From: Rhynchopus euleeides
Lineage: Eukaryota; Euglenozoa; Diplonemea; Diplonemida; Diplonemidae
Assembly (NCBI GenBank): GCA_963210315.1
Contig: OY723319.1
Span: 62,001-126,000 of the forward strand
DNA: 64,000 bases
Reading direction: 5' to 3'
The number at the start of each line of letters is the position of its first letter. Position 1 is the stretch's first letter. The notes under the pieces are model-generated. The model was not told the origin of the DNA. It ran no database searches and worked only from the letters and a program-made list of their open reading frames with translations. A program made the translations under genes and the position numbers. Positions 20,204 through 29,978 of the stretch are shown here, in pieces.

Positions 20204-20600
20204 CAATAATTTCACTTCCTTTTTATTTTTTGGTGGTTCGCTTGGCTGCTGGAATGCATGCCAAACTATCGTTTGAATAACACTATATAACAGATAACGG
20301 CGGCTTCGTCTTCGTCTTCGTCTTCTTCTCCTCCGTTCAAAAGGCAAAAAAAAGAGGCAGAGCAACACATGTGCCTGCGGGACAGGCGCATGTGTTGGCA
20401 CGCAACAGGCTGAACTGCAGGCACACTGAACGGAGCCTTTGTTTTTTGGATTTTGAGAGAGGGGATGGGGCACGGCACGTGGAACGGTATGAGTCCCTGT
20501 GCCGCACACAAAGAAACGCACACCGCAACACAGAAAAATCACACAGCAACAAGAAACTGTCTCAAATTGACTCAAATTGACTCAAATCGGCCGAACCCCA
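20204..20600. other. 3' flank of the SLC6 gene
   Basis: It contains a CTTCGT/CTTCTT microsatellite (20301-20330) and three tandem CTCAAATTGA-type units (20557-20587) just before the SLC6 stop. No other gene is visible. Confidence 0.5.
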
Positions 20601-22907
20601 CTACGCCTCCGTTGCGATCGGCTCGTTCGCATCCACCTTGTTGTTGCTCTCCTCACCCTCCTCCGCGCTCGCCTGCTGCTCCTTCCTGTACAGCTCCATC
20701 GCGTCGGGCACAGGCTCGGAAACGCCAAAGGTACCCGGCATGATGGCGAACACCAGGAAGATGATGAGCGACCCCGTGATGACGGACACCCACATCGTGT
20801 TGTTCATCCAGCGCTGGTAGCCGCCGTACTCGTCGCGCGCGTCCTTCTTCAGCGTCAGGATGATCAGGAAGGTCATCACCAGCGGGCTGAGGTACTTCAC
20901 CATGAGCATCCACCACACCCCGAACATCGCCCCGAAGAAGTCGATCATGCGCGACCCCTTGCCCAGCGGCACGCCCTCCGTGTGCGACACCACGCTGATG
21001 AACTCCCACAGCTCCTCGGCGCCGGCCCAGAAGACCGCACCGAACCACTCCGACACAGTCTTCCCAGACAGGGAGAAGGACCACCCCCAGCCGGCAACCA
21101 GCACAGCCACCGCGAGGCACATCCCGATCCCGAGCTCGCCCCCGGTGTAGCACACCTCGACGCCGTCGTCGCCCAGCTCACACGGCGCCATGTCGACTGC
21201 GAGCGACGACGTCAGCGCAATCAGCACCACCGCAGACGCGAAGGACGACCCGACAAACGTCATCGCGCTGTGCCACCCCACACGCCGCGTCATGGCCGGG
21301 ATGCCCCACACCCACCCGACCGCCACCGTCTGGAGCACCCCGTCCAGAAGCATCGTGTAGTTGTTCGAGTAGTGGTCCACCAGGTCGAGCCAGTACAGCC
21401 CGACGTCCGCGCAGTACAGCAGCGCCATCAGCATGGCGCTCACCGACACCACCAGCGTCACAATCGGGAGGGCGAAGCGCTCACCCACCGTCCGGATCAT
21501 CAGCCCCTTGAAGTTGGAGGACCCCACAGGCGCGTCCATCACCACCGTCGTGATCGCCTCCAGGATGGAGAAGGCGGAGTCCCACCCGAGCGTGTACAGC
21601 ATGATGAAGGTGATGAGGGAGAAGAAGTAGCCGCCGTCCCCCATCGTCTCCATCGCCTTCGGGAAGGCCACGAACACGAGCCCGAACCCGCCCGTCGCCA
21701 CGTCTGACACGGGCACCTTGCACCCGTCCCAGCACGCCTGCTGCGCCGCCGTGATGTTGTGGGGGAAGACCGCCCCGCATGTCAGGTCCCGGCAGTCCGA
21801 CGTCTGCTCGTGCGCCATGTACCCGAGCATCCCGAACACAATGAACCCGCAGAAGAAGGAGAAGGTGCAGTTCGTGAAGGCGACAATGAACACGTTCGAG
21901 ATGATCGGCGCGTCGTTCGGGCGGTACGACCCGTAGCTCGTCATCACCCCGATGCACACCCCGAGGGAGAAGAAGATCTGCCCCACGGCGTCCGTCCAGA
22001 TCTGCGGCTCCCGCAGCTTGTCGAAGTCCCACGTCCCGACGTACGCCTCGATCCCCTCCAGGGCCCCGGGCAGCGTGACGGCGCGGAAGAACAGCACAAT
22101 CGACAGCAGGAAGGGGAGGGGCATCGTCACCCACACGATCTTGCTCGCCGTCTTCACCCCGTACAGCACGGAGAAGTACACAATCACCCATGTCACGCAC
22201 ATCGCGATCACCGAGCGGTCCGCCATCTCCGACGAGTCGCCCATGCCCTGCCCCACGGGCGTGCAGTCGGCGGAGATGAGCCGCAGCGTCTCGTGGTTGA
22301 AGTGCCACTCGCTGCGCGACATGGTCTTGTTGTTGTAGCACGTGATGTCGTCACCCACCCACGGGAGCGTGAAGGACTCCACCAGGTAGATCCCCGTCCA
22401 CGAGATAATCACCGAGTAGTACGACAGCACCAGCCACGCCACGAAGACGGATGCGTACCCGATACCGCGCAGCTTCGAGTGGATCTTCGCAAACGATGCC
22501 ACGTCACCTGCCTGCTGGCGCTGCCCCAGCCCCAGCTCCAGCAGCAGCATCGGCAGCCCAATGCAGATCAGACTCAGCCAGTACGGGATCAGGAACGGCC
22601 CGCCCCCGTGCTTGTACATCAGGTACGGGAAGCGCCAGAAGTTGCCGAGCCCGACCGCACTCCCGATGGCCGCCAGGATGAACGACCAGCGCGAGCCCCA
22701 CCTGTCGCGCTCGGGGGCCTCGTCCGCCTCCCCGCCCACCACGGACAGGGCCTCGTCGTCCTGTGCCCCCTTCTTCGTCACGTCCGCCGACTTTGCCGTC
22801 GCGTCGTCGTCATCTGCAGCCGCGGAATCCGCCTTCGGCTCCAGCTCCGCGTTCGCCTCCTGCATCTCACCCATCTCTGTCGGGCGCGGCTCCTCGTCGG
22901 TCGTCAT
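20601..22907 (-). CDS. SLC6-family sodium-coupled neurotransmitter/amino-acid symporter
   Basis: A 768-residue intronless frame. The frame is open up to 23069, but I start at the ATG at 22907 (MTTDEEPRPTEMGEM) because the extension looks non-coding. A long acidic, Ala-rich cytosolic N-terminus precedes TM1, which has the family signature SAVGLGNFWRFPYLMYKHGG with Trp/Arg before the bend, the sodium and substrate site in SLC6/LeuT. Later segments fit the 12-helix fold: TM3 (SVFVAWLVLSYYSVIISWTG), an extracellular loop with NKT and Cys residues, TM6 (FFSLGVCIGVMTSYGSY) and TM8 (WDSAFSILEAITTVVMDA). Length is slightly above the usual 600-700 because of both tails. The C-terminus is acidic (EEGEESNNKVDANEPIATEA). 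It probably imports an amino acid or amine with Na+ at the plasma membrane; the substrate cannot be assigned. Confidence 0.93.
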   Translation of the reverse strand: MTTDEEPRPTEMGEMQEANAELEPKADSAAADDDDATAKSADVTKKGAQDDEALSVVGGEADEAPERDRWGSRWSFILAAIGSAVGLGNFWRFPYLMYKHGGGPFLIPYWLSLICIGLPMLLLELGLGQRQQAGDVASFAKIHSKLRGIGYASVFVAWLVLSYYSVIISWTGIYLVESFTLPWVGDDITCYNNKTMSRSEWHFNHETLRLISADCTPVGQGMGDSSEMADRSVIAMCVTWVIVYFSVLYGVKTASKIVWVTMPLPFLLSIVLFFRAVTLPGALEGIEAYVGTWDFDKLREPQIWTDAVGQIFFSLGVCIGVMTSYGSYRPNDAPIISNVFIVAFTNCTFSFFCGFIVFGMLGYMAHEQTSDCRDLTCGAVFPHNITAAQQACWDGCKVPVSDVATGGFGLVFVAFPKAMETMGDGGYFFSLITFIMLYTLGWDSAFSILEAITTVVMDAPVGSSNFKGLMIRTVGERFALPIVTLVVSVSAMLMALLYCADVGLYWLDLVDHYSNNYTMLLDGVLQTVAVGWVWGIPAMTRRVGWHSAMTFVGSSFASAVVLIALTSSLAVDMAPCELGDDGVEVCYTGGELGIGMCLAVAVLVAGWGWSFSLSGKTVSEWFGAVFWAGAEELWEFISVVSHTEGVPLGKGSRMIDFFGAMFGVWWMLMVKYLSPLVMTFLIILTLKKDARDEYGGYQRWMNNTMWVSVITGSLIIFLVFAIMPGTFGVSEPVPDAMELYRKEQQASAEEGEESNNKVDANEPIATEA

Positions 22908-23948
22908 TGTAGTGTGCGTCCCGTGCACGGGCCTTCTATATTCAAAAGTACAAAAAGCAAGCTGCGAGGCGGGCGGAAGTGGGTGCAGGTTTTGTGGGGG
23001 AATGTGTGTGCAGTGAAGTCGGATAAGTGGAAATGGTGCCAAAGAACACCACACAACACAGCGCAACACATGGGAACAGAATCGCGCCGAGCTCCAACGT
23101 TCCTATATCTCAGTAGCACAACCGAATCATGTGGGCAGTGGGTGGCATCCTTTGCATCATCCGGTCTACCACTGCCGTGAGCTGCTGTTCGACTGTGGCA
23201 CTGTCAGCCGAGCGCAGACATGTTTCCCATGTCTGCGACAAGGGACCGCTCCTGCCGGAGGCCTACTTCGGATATCCGCGTGGTGGCGGAGGTGCTCTCC
23301 CGTTGTGTGCAGAGGCCTCGTTGGTGCGCACCCCTCATGGGCTAGAGTCGACAGAGGGGTGAGTGTGTGAGCTGTTTGTGGCATCTGTCGTTCTCCGTCG
23401 TCCCGGATTCTTTCCTGTGAATGTGGTGTCCCAACCAAACGCTGTCCACCCCCCGAACCTGCAGGTGTAAGCCTGTCTTGCATACGTCCAACTGGGTGAC
23501 CTTCCCGATGATCGAACTCAACGCATGCACCAAAGGCACGACTCTGTGATTTGCACTGCACGAAGAAGGATGTGGAGGGGAAACGGGTATCAGGCTGTGG
23601 CCTAATAATCCACGGAACGAGAAGGCGCACCAGAAATTTTCTGATGCGCCCCACTGCACTGACTGTGCACTGAACGTAACACACTGAGGGGTGGGCGGGG
23701 AGGTGGGTTCGGGCATTGAGTAACTGAGGCACGACGGGAGCGTGGGTTTTTTTTCCGTGCCTGCAGAAGAATCGCAATTTCATTTCCCTGGGGCGCAGTT
23801 ACTGCACACACAAGGAGCCGCGGTACTGCCACGCTGTTGTTCGCGTGGTGGTGATCGGGCATTGCCGACGCTGCCACTCCCCCGGGGGGGTGGGCCTTGT
23901 AGCCCTTCTTTCTGTGTCGCCCTGAGACGGGCAGGCTGATATGGGTGA
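22908..23948. other. Upstream region of SLC6 and 3' flank of S1
   Basis: No gene is supported. On the minus strand an AG at 22936-22937 (AATATAG, then AAGGCCCGTG) is a candidate acceptor 28 nt before the SLC6 ATG. From about 23722 the sequence is a diverged copy of 28378-28690, the flank of S2. Confidence 0.5.
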
Positions 23949-23976
23949 CATGCAAGCAGATAAATCTGCTTGCATG
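23949..23976 (-). other. 3'-flank stem-loop of S1
   Basis: CATGCAAGCAGAT and ATCTGCTTGCATG form a perfect 13-bp stem around AA, 57 bp beyond the S1 stop codon. The S2 copy at 29880-29907 keeps the stem with one mismatch. Confidence 0.65.
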
Positions 23977-24032
23977 GACGAGCCATTCGCGGTTGGAGGT
24001 CGCATGGTGGGGGTCTCTTGCATTGAAGATGT

Positions 24033-24566
24033 TTATTCTGCGACAACCTCGGTGTCCTGCGTCTGGTGGGTGTCGCTGGAGGGGTCGTACACCGAGCGGC
24101 GCAGCTCCTCAGGCCGCCACGGCACGTGGCTGACGGTGTTCACCGAGGGGTCCTCAAGGAGGTTCTCATGCTCGGGCGTCGTCTTCGCGCGGCACTTCAG
24201 CAGGGCGAAGGCGGCACCGGCAAGCACTGCAGCACCACCCACACACGCAACGATGATGATCCACACCGGGGTGCCGTTGTCATCGCTGCTGGGCGCGTTC
24301 GTCTCCGGCAGTGGTGCGTCCGTTTCCGGCAGCGGAACGTCCGTGTCGTTCTGCGGGAGGGGAACGTCCGTCTCATTCTGGGGCACCGGGGCACCCGTCA
24401 CGTTCTGTGGGATGGGAACGTCCGTCTCATCCTGGGGCATCGGGACGTCCGTCTCGTTGCTCAGCAGCACGGCCAGGTCCTGCTCCGTGTAGAAGCCCTC
24501 ATCATCTGCCCCAAAGCATGCCACCGCAAACAGCAGGACTGCCACAGAAACCTTCGCCATCGTCAT
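24033..24566 (-). CDS. Small type I membrane protein with Pro/Asp repeats (S1)
   Basis: 177 residues from the first of two close ATGs (MTMAKV, 24566). It has a signal peptide (VSVAVLLFAVACFGA), a short ectodomain with about seven 9-residue units of the form NETDVPxPQ (several carry N-x-T sites), one transmembrane helix (VWIIIVACVGGAAVLAGAAF) and a cytosolic tail of about 55 residues (HENLLEDPSVNTVSHV .. EVVAE) with possible phosphorylation sites. The tail is nearly identical in S2, whereas the repeats and the segment before the helix differ, so the tail looks more constrained. I recognise no family. A candidate acceptor AG lies at 24612-24613. It may be a small surface glycoprotein; no function is claimed. 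Confidence 0.82.
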   Translation of the reverse strand: MTMAKVSVAVLLFAVACFGADDEGFYTEQDLAVLLSNETDVPMPQDETDVPIPQNVTGAPVPQNETDVPLPQNDTDVPLPETDAPLPETNAPSSDDNGTPVWIIIVACVGGAAVLAGAAFALLKCRAKTTPEHENLLEDPSVNTVSHVPWRPEELRRSVYDPSSDTHQTQDTEVVAE

Positions 24567-24611
24567 TGTGATGTTGGGATGAGAGTTGAGTTTGCACGTG
24601 ATATGTGTGAT

Positions 24612-24613
24612 CT
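24612..24613 (-). promoter_or_regulatory. Candidate splice/trans-splice acceptor AG of S1
   Basis: CACCACCCCCTCGGCAG, with upstream CCA repeats, precedes a 45-nt leader and the ATG. The same arrangement occurs at S2. Confidence 0.4.
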
Positions 24614-25216
24614 GCCGAGGGGGTGGTGGTGGTGGTGGTCCCACAACACTTGGAGCAGCATTCCTCGTTGATCCAAACGGTGCCTGCCACCGCACACAGC
24701 GAGGGGATACTCTTTGCAGCATCATGCAATGTGAAGGAGGAAATGTGTCCGTTGCACCACAACTTCCCCCCCCCCCCTCCATTCGTATTCGGTGACCTCT
24801 GTCGACAGTGTTCCATTTTTTGTGCGAAAAGCTGGGATGCTCTTCAAAAGACTGGGCCATATGAGACCCTCCACGAAACAAACTCCAACACGTGGCCGCT
24901 TCACTCACAGTCCTTCAGTCCTTCACTAGGGGACTAGGGGGGAGTGGGGGTATGAGCGGGGAGGATTGGGGGACCAACCCACGGTTCACGCATACGCTAT
25001 TCTTGCCCCTCTCCCTGTCTGGCTGCCCACCCATGGCCTGCGACCTCCACCCCGCCCGCCCCCTGCTTCGGCGTCCCGCCGATCTCCGGAGCTGCAAGGC
25101 GGGCATGAGTTGAAGCACTGAGATGGTGCCCCTGACGACCCCATATTGCGTAGTTTGTGCGTAGTGAAAAGGGGGGGGGGGTCTCATTTTTTGATTTACT
25201 CAGCCATTCTCTGTCT
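24614..25216. other. Intergenic region
   Basis: No gene is supported. TTGCGTAGTTTGTGCGTAGT at 25144-25163 recurs at 26079-26098, and GATGGTGCCCCTGA near 25119 recurs inverted near 26113, so a degenerate element may span 25114-26127. Confidence 0.4.
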
Positions 25217-25423
25217 CTATGCCGGGACCCCAAACTCAAGGAGTTCTTGCTGTTCCGGGGTCAGTGAGGGTGCAGGCGCTTCAGGTGCTGCAGGTGCTGC
25301 AGGTTCTTCAGGTGCTGCAGCGCTGGCAGCCTTCGGTGCGGGTTTCGACGCAGTCTTTGCAGGTCTCTTTGGGGGTGCCCTTTGGCGCGGTGCCTGCTTC
25401 AGCTCGTCGGGTGGAAGCATCAA
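25217..25423 (-). CDS. Lys/Ala/Pro-rich short ORF, possibly a terminal exon
   Basis: 68 codons, with a histone-H1-like basic Ala/Lys/Pro segment (KRPAKTASKPAPKAASAAAP) and an acidic end LTPEQQELLEFGVPA-stop. It lies just downstream, on the same strand, of the 25504-25821 ORF, with a 48-bp tandem duplication between. It may be the disordered C-terminus of one gene, but I cannot place a convincing splice junction. Confidence 0.3.
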   Translation of the reverse strand: MMLPPDELKQAPRQRAPPKRPAKTASKPAPKAASAAAPEEPAAPAAPEAPAPSLTPEQQELLEFGVPA

Positions 25424-25483
25424 CGCATCATTAAGCGGTGCCTGCTTCAGCTCCTCCGGGTGGAAGCGTCAACGCATCATTAA
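25387..25483 (+). repeat. 48/49-bp tandem duplication
   Basis: Two adjacent copies of GCGGTGCCTGCTTCAGCTC .. CAACGCATCATTAA, differing by three substitutions and one extra base. Confidence 0.85.
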
Positions 25484-25503
25484 GGAAGAAGGAAGCACAG
25501 TTG

Positions 25504-25821
25504 CTACGCTTTTTTGCAGCTGCAGGAAACGACACCATACCCAACAACAATCCCCAGACCGTCGAGGGAGAGTGGGCGCCTGGATCCCGTGACACAGATC
25601 TCTAGTGCCGTTGTGATCCCCTCGGATAACGTCTCCTGGACGTTGTCAGCGGAGGTTGCCTGTGTGGCGGTGACCTCCGTATACCCCGCGGGATCCAGTG
25701 CCAGTAGCGCCTTCTTCAGCTTTTCGTCGACCCCTCGGCCGACGCTCTCCTTGATGTCAAGGGCCACCTTCAGGGTGGCACCTCGCAGCGCCCTGAAGGC
25801 TGTGATCGTATCATCATTCAC
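25504..25821 (-). CDS. Hypothetical protein fragment
   Basis: A 105-codon minus frame with balanced, protein-like composition (FRALRGATLKVALDIKESVG, VDEKLKKALLALDPAGYTEV, VQETLSEGITTALEIC). The upstream edge reads through NDDTITAF without a clear start context, and the end runs into Ser/Cys/Lys before the stop. It could be an internal exon or the remnant of a gene. No family is recognised. Confidence 0.35.
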   Translation of the reverse strand: MNDDTITAFRALRGATLKVALDIKESVGRGVDEKLKKALLALDPAGYTEVTATQATSADNVQETLSEGITTALEICVTGSRRPLSLDGLGIVVGYGVVSCSCKKA

Positions 25822-26974
25822 AATCTCGAGGGTGTTCTACGCGGCTCCTGGAACTCACTTCCTTCTCAGGTGTTTCTGGGCATGGGGCAACCTTGCCCAG
25901 GTGTTTCTGGAGTCCCGCCCCACATGTCGTGCGTTCTTTCGTACGGTGTATAGTGAGTTCTGGCAATAATTTTTTGCTCGGTCAGCGCAGTGCCTCCAGT
26001 CCTGTCTCAGTAGCCACACAGAAAGGGGGACCAAAAAAAACTGGGGGGGGACCAAAAAGCGAGACCCCCCCCCCAGATTGCGTAGTTTGTGCGTAGTGAA
26101 AAAGGGGTAAATCAGGGGCACCATGAGAAGGTCCTATTTTTTTTGTTGAATTCCTGCGTTTTATTGTTGTGGATTCCCGCAGATTTTTTTTTATTTTTTT
26201 TGCACAGCTTCCTCAACAGAGCACGTCTCGCTCTGGCAGCTGTGTTGTGCGCTGAATTCTCACCTCTTTCTTCTTCTTCTCCTTCTTCTTCTGCGGTGAA
26301 AAGCAACCCGGATGGAGGCCAACAGCCGGCTAGGCACCTCGGGCGACAGAAAAACATGAATAAGGGACAGGGTCTGCCATTTTTTTTTGTCGACGGGGTG
26401 GGTGGGCGGCGTGGGGTGCATCACTGACACAGGGCTCCTCCGCAATGCAGGGTAGTTCCCGATACCTCACAGAGGCATACTCGGCCTGTCGGATAACGAA
26501 TCGAGCCCTTATGCCCAGCGAAGGTGGGGGTATCAGCGTCGCCTGCAGATCGTGAAGTATATGTATGGGGGGGGATAGGGCAACGGCGGGCTGGGTGGGC
26601 AGCAGCGGGGGTGGGTGGAGCAAGGGGGGTGAACAATGGCCTTCGCGCAGTGGTGCAGAAATGTGGGGGTGGTGGTGGTGGGGGGAGTGCACGCCCCGCA
26701 CAGTTTTGTACAAAACAGGGTGAAGGGGCAATGTTATATTTTTTAATCTTCCTCCACCAAAATTTTCGTTACTCCTATAAATCTCCTACACCCCCACTTT
26801 TTTCTCCTGCTCCCCCATTTTTTTCTACTCCTCCAAAATTTTTTTTCTGTCAAGAAAAACCCATCTTCCGGACATTTTTTTGGGGGGTTTCGGGGTTTTT
26901 CCCCCACTCAGAGACCCACAGCACACATCACCCGCCTCCCCGGCGGTGGCTGGGCCAGCTGGCCGACGCCCAGC
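25822..26974. other. Intergenic region
   Basis: No gene is supported. It contains a TTC microsatellite (26265-26292), G and C runs, and T-rich stretches (26740-26890). Confidence 0.4.
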
Positions 26975-27120
26975 GGTACACCGGGCATGGGCATCCGGTG
27001 CACGAGCGCCACCCACACCCGGACCAAGGGGCGAGCCTCGATGAACTTATGCGCATTTATGGTTGGAAAAGCCAAGCGGTGGCCATGGGGCATGTCGAAA
27101 CCTCTAAGTGCTCCGACCAA
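26975..27120 (+). pseudogene. Relic of a tyrosine recombinase (box II to C-terminal Tyr region)
   Basis: Two plus frames joined by a one-base shift near 27031 give GIRCTSATHTRTKG and then ASLDELMRIYGWKSQAVAMG followed by HVET. The pattern resembles the end of tyrosine recombinases: H-x-x-R box II (here M-G-I-R), the Thr/Ala helix, a G-x-L-x-x-I-x-x-x-G-W turn, and the nucleophile Tyr position (here His in GHVET). The two substitutions at catalytic positions plus the frameshift mean it is inactive. It may derive from a DIRS/Ngaro-type retroelement or a Crypton. The match is short. Confidence 0.4.
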
Positions 27121-28377
27121 ATATGGCTGCACGCCTACAATGCCCAGACCCAGCAAGGCACTGGAGGCCCCTCTCGCCCCACCGACCTCAGATACCCACA
27201 GTTCAGCCGATTCTGGACACAGGTACCACGAAAAATGTCCAGGAAGTCATCCCCCACCCTCCCCACCCCCCACGCGCCTCTCCCACCCTTTCTTGTGGTC
27301 AGAAAATAGCTCCAAATTAGCAGGGTCCTCTATAAAGTCATTTTTACTCCATAACTTGACTGGGGGGTATTCACTAAGCGCGCGGAGTAACTCAAATTTT
27401 GGTTTCGGAAGATAAAATCACGAATTACACGGCACAGTAGCCATTTTTGTACTCTCGTATAGGTTTTTTTGCACTCGTCGCCTTCGGCGACTCGTGCAAA
27501 AAAATCCCATACTCGAGTAAAAAAATGGCAACTTTAGTGCCGTGTAATTAATAACTATTTGCTGCACCCCCAAACCCACCACACGCAGCTGACCACACAC
27601 ACGCACACCCGTGGCTGAAGAGAAAAATGACCCACACCCCCCCTCCACTGGCGAATTGATGGAACCAGAATTGAAAAAGCAGACACGCTCCGACCTGGGG
27701 CTTGGATCGAGTTGCTTCTTCTGCAGCAGCAGCCGGATATGTGGCTTGCAGGGAGATACAGGATCTCGGTGCAGTCACCACTGCACGCAGCATACACCGC
27801 CACCATCACCGCCACCACCAGCACCTCTCCCAATCGGGGGAGGTACGCTGGGGGGGGAGCGCGCGAAGGGGCGAGGCGCAGCGGCAGAACAAGCTGCTCG
27901 CCCGGGTCGTCATGCAATGGAGGGGGGGGACTGGGGGTTGTCGTTGGCAGGCAGGCCTAATTTTTTTTTGCCAAAAAAATTTTTGGGGGGGAGGGGGAAG
28001 TACCCCCCACCCCCACCCCACCCGCGCGCGCGTGGGGTCTTGGTTTCTTTTCCCCCCCCTCCCCCCCCCCCCCCCCCCCCGACGAACAGACTCAAAACAC
28101 AAAGGAGAAATCACATAGGAAGACATGAGCTGCGCTGCACATAGAAGAATGGACGAGAGGGGGGGGGGGGTGGGTGGGGGAAGGGCGTGAGAGTGAAAGA
28201 GGGCTGGTATAGGGGGGGAGGGGGGGGGTGTGGGTCACCTGCATCAGGCTGGAAGCTGTCAAATAACCGAACCACAGCGAAATGGCGGGGCCTGAACCGA
28301 CACAGCAGGAATTGCCCCGCTGATGATGAAGGTGCACTAAACTGAACACACCAGGTGGGGGGGGGGGAGAGGAGCGG
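27121..28377. other. Intergenic region
   Basis: No gene is supported. It holds the MITE at 27428-27544, a C run of about 20 (28060-28080) and several G runs (28158-28168, 28214-28228). Confidence 0.45.
27428..27544. mobile_element. 117-bp palindromic MITE with TA target duplication
   Basis: CACGGCACAGTAGCCATTTT at the left and AAATGGCAACTTTAGTGCCG at the right are imperfect inverted repeats. The interior is also palindromic, with GCACTCGTCGCC/GGCGACTCGTGC at the centre. TA flanks both ends (27426-27427, 27545-27546). CACGG termini and the TA duplication suggest a Tc1/mariner-type MITE. Confidence 0.75.
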
Positions 28378-28695
28378 GTGGAAGAACTGAGGCACGGCGT
28401 GTCACTGCCGTGCCTGCAGAAGGCGGTTATTTTTTTCTCATTTCCCTGGGGGGCACAGAGGATGGACACCCAAGGATGTACGGCACACCGCTACAAAGCT
28501 GTTGATCGCATATTGATGACCGGGCGGTGCCGATGCTTCCACCCCTCGGGGGGTGTGGGGAGGGGTGTGGGGGGGGGAGAGGGGGGAGAGGGGGGGGGTA
28601 CTTCTTTCTCGTTCTCGCCCTGAGACCGGGCACTGATGTGTGGGCAGAGTCTAAAACTCTCGGCCCCCATATTTTTTTTTCCCTGGCTCTCATGC
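28378..28695. repeat. Left part of the S2 duplication block
   Basis: From GAACTGAGGCACGG onward it aligns with 23722-23945 next to S1 (shared CCGTGCCTGCAGAA, TTTCCCTGGGG, CGCCCTGAGAC) with substitutions and indels. It is separated from the S2 coding part by the hAT-like insertion. Confidence 0.7.
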
Positions 28696-29876
28696 CAGGG
28701 TATAAGATAGACTTTTTTTCTGGCGCCGTTTTCCGGTTTTTCTGGTTTTGAAAATTTTTCGCGCGCGCCTTCGGCGCGCGCGACCCGCGCAAACCCTCCC
28801 AGAATCTGAGAAGGCCCGGTGCCTGCGCGCGTCCTGTCGTACTGAGGCTGCTTGGTGGGGCAGGCGCAGCAGCTGCTTTGAAAGTTTGGACTCTCGGCCA
28901 AAAAACCGGTCTGGTGCAATTTTTTTACGCAGGGGGGTCTGGGGGGCGGAGCCCCCCAGCCGCCGGAGGCCACGGTAGTGATCATCTGTTCCCTACAGTC
29001 TGGATTCGCTTGTAAGTAGGAAGGCTTCGCTGTATCGCAGCCCGGCCAGCAGGAGATCACTGGTCCTTGAGGGTTCAACCTTCAGGGTGGAGGAGGACGG
29101 GGGAGCGACCACTCGTGACAGGTGTGCGTTGTGGGTGGAGTGGGTGCACGACAGAATGGCCAAAGGGTCCACGAGATCTCTGCACACATTCCGTTATCGA
29201 GGAAATGGGCACCTAGCTGTGACGACAGGCAACAAACAAATCTCATCTGTTAGTTGCCCCCAATAGGCTTGGCGACCTTCAAGATTGCTTGAAAGTCGTT
29301 CGTGTTCTCGTCTCAGCCCTCCAGACAAGCAGATCTGTCTCGAGTTGGTGGGCTGTCGCCATGTATTCGATGGCACCGAGTGACGCTGCACAGAGGCAGA
29401 CGACACGGTGAACTCCAGCGGAGGTTACCCTACCTCCGCTGGAGTACACCGTGTGTCTCCCATGAGTCTCAACTAGCGGGAGTCGTAAATTAGCTGGAAA
29501 ATAGACTCCCGTCTCCAGTACAGACTGCAGTCTTAGACTCCCTCTTAGACACTCGCTAGGGTGGCTGGAGTCCACCATGTGTGCACCTTCAAAACAGAAG
29601 AGGCCTGCATGACGAGGGCATCACCACCCACCGGGCCACCCGCTAGGTCCATTTTTTCTTCTCCGCTTCTCTGCCTTCTTTGGACTATTTGAGCTCTGTG
29701 CGGATCACGATGGGGTCACTTTCTATTTTTTTTATGGCGTTTTTTCTGACTGTTTTACTGTCCCAAAGTCACAAAAAAACCGCCAAAAATGAGATCGACC
29801 TTTTTTTTTCCAGAAAACCGGGAACCGGGAAACCCTGGTTTTGAAAACCGGAAAACCAGACCTATCTTATCCCCTG
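28696..29876 (-). mobile_element. Inner-type non-autonomous hAT-like element, copy 2
   Basis: The ends are CAGGGTATAAGATAG and CTATCTTATCCCCTG, reversed relative to 18938-20122 and nearly identical over 1181 bp. An exact 8-bp target duplication TCTCATGC flanks it (28688-28695 and 29877-29884). It carries GC hairpin repeat copy 4. Confidence 0.9.
28936..28981 (+). repeat. GC hairpin repeat, copy 4
   Basis: GGTCTGGGGGGCGGAGCCCC core with CCGGAGGCCACGGTAGTGA, inside hAT-like copy 2. Confidence 0.85.
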
Positions 29877-29879
29877 TCT

Positions 29880-29907
29880 CATGCAAACAGATACATCTGG
29901 TTGCATG
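29880..29907 (-). other. 3'-flank stem-loop of S2
   Basis: CATGCAAACAGAT and ATCTGGTTGCATG can pair with one mismatch around AC. It matches the S1 stem-loop at 23949-23976. The hAT-like target duplication overlaps its left edge. Confidence 0.55.
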
Positions 29908-29978
29908 GACAAGCCATTCGCGGTTGGGGAGGTGGGGTCGTGGGGAGGGGCTCATCTGTTGTGTGTCATGCACAATGG

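Noticed and set aside
20577-23180. Long plus-strand frames across the SLC6 gene
   Set aside because: His/Arg/Pro-rich antisense shadows of a clear SLC6 gene with high GC third positions.
26908-27156. 82-codon minus frame (GIVGVQPYLVGALRGF)
   Set aside because: It is antisense to the recombinase-like relic, which gives a better explanation of the same DNA.
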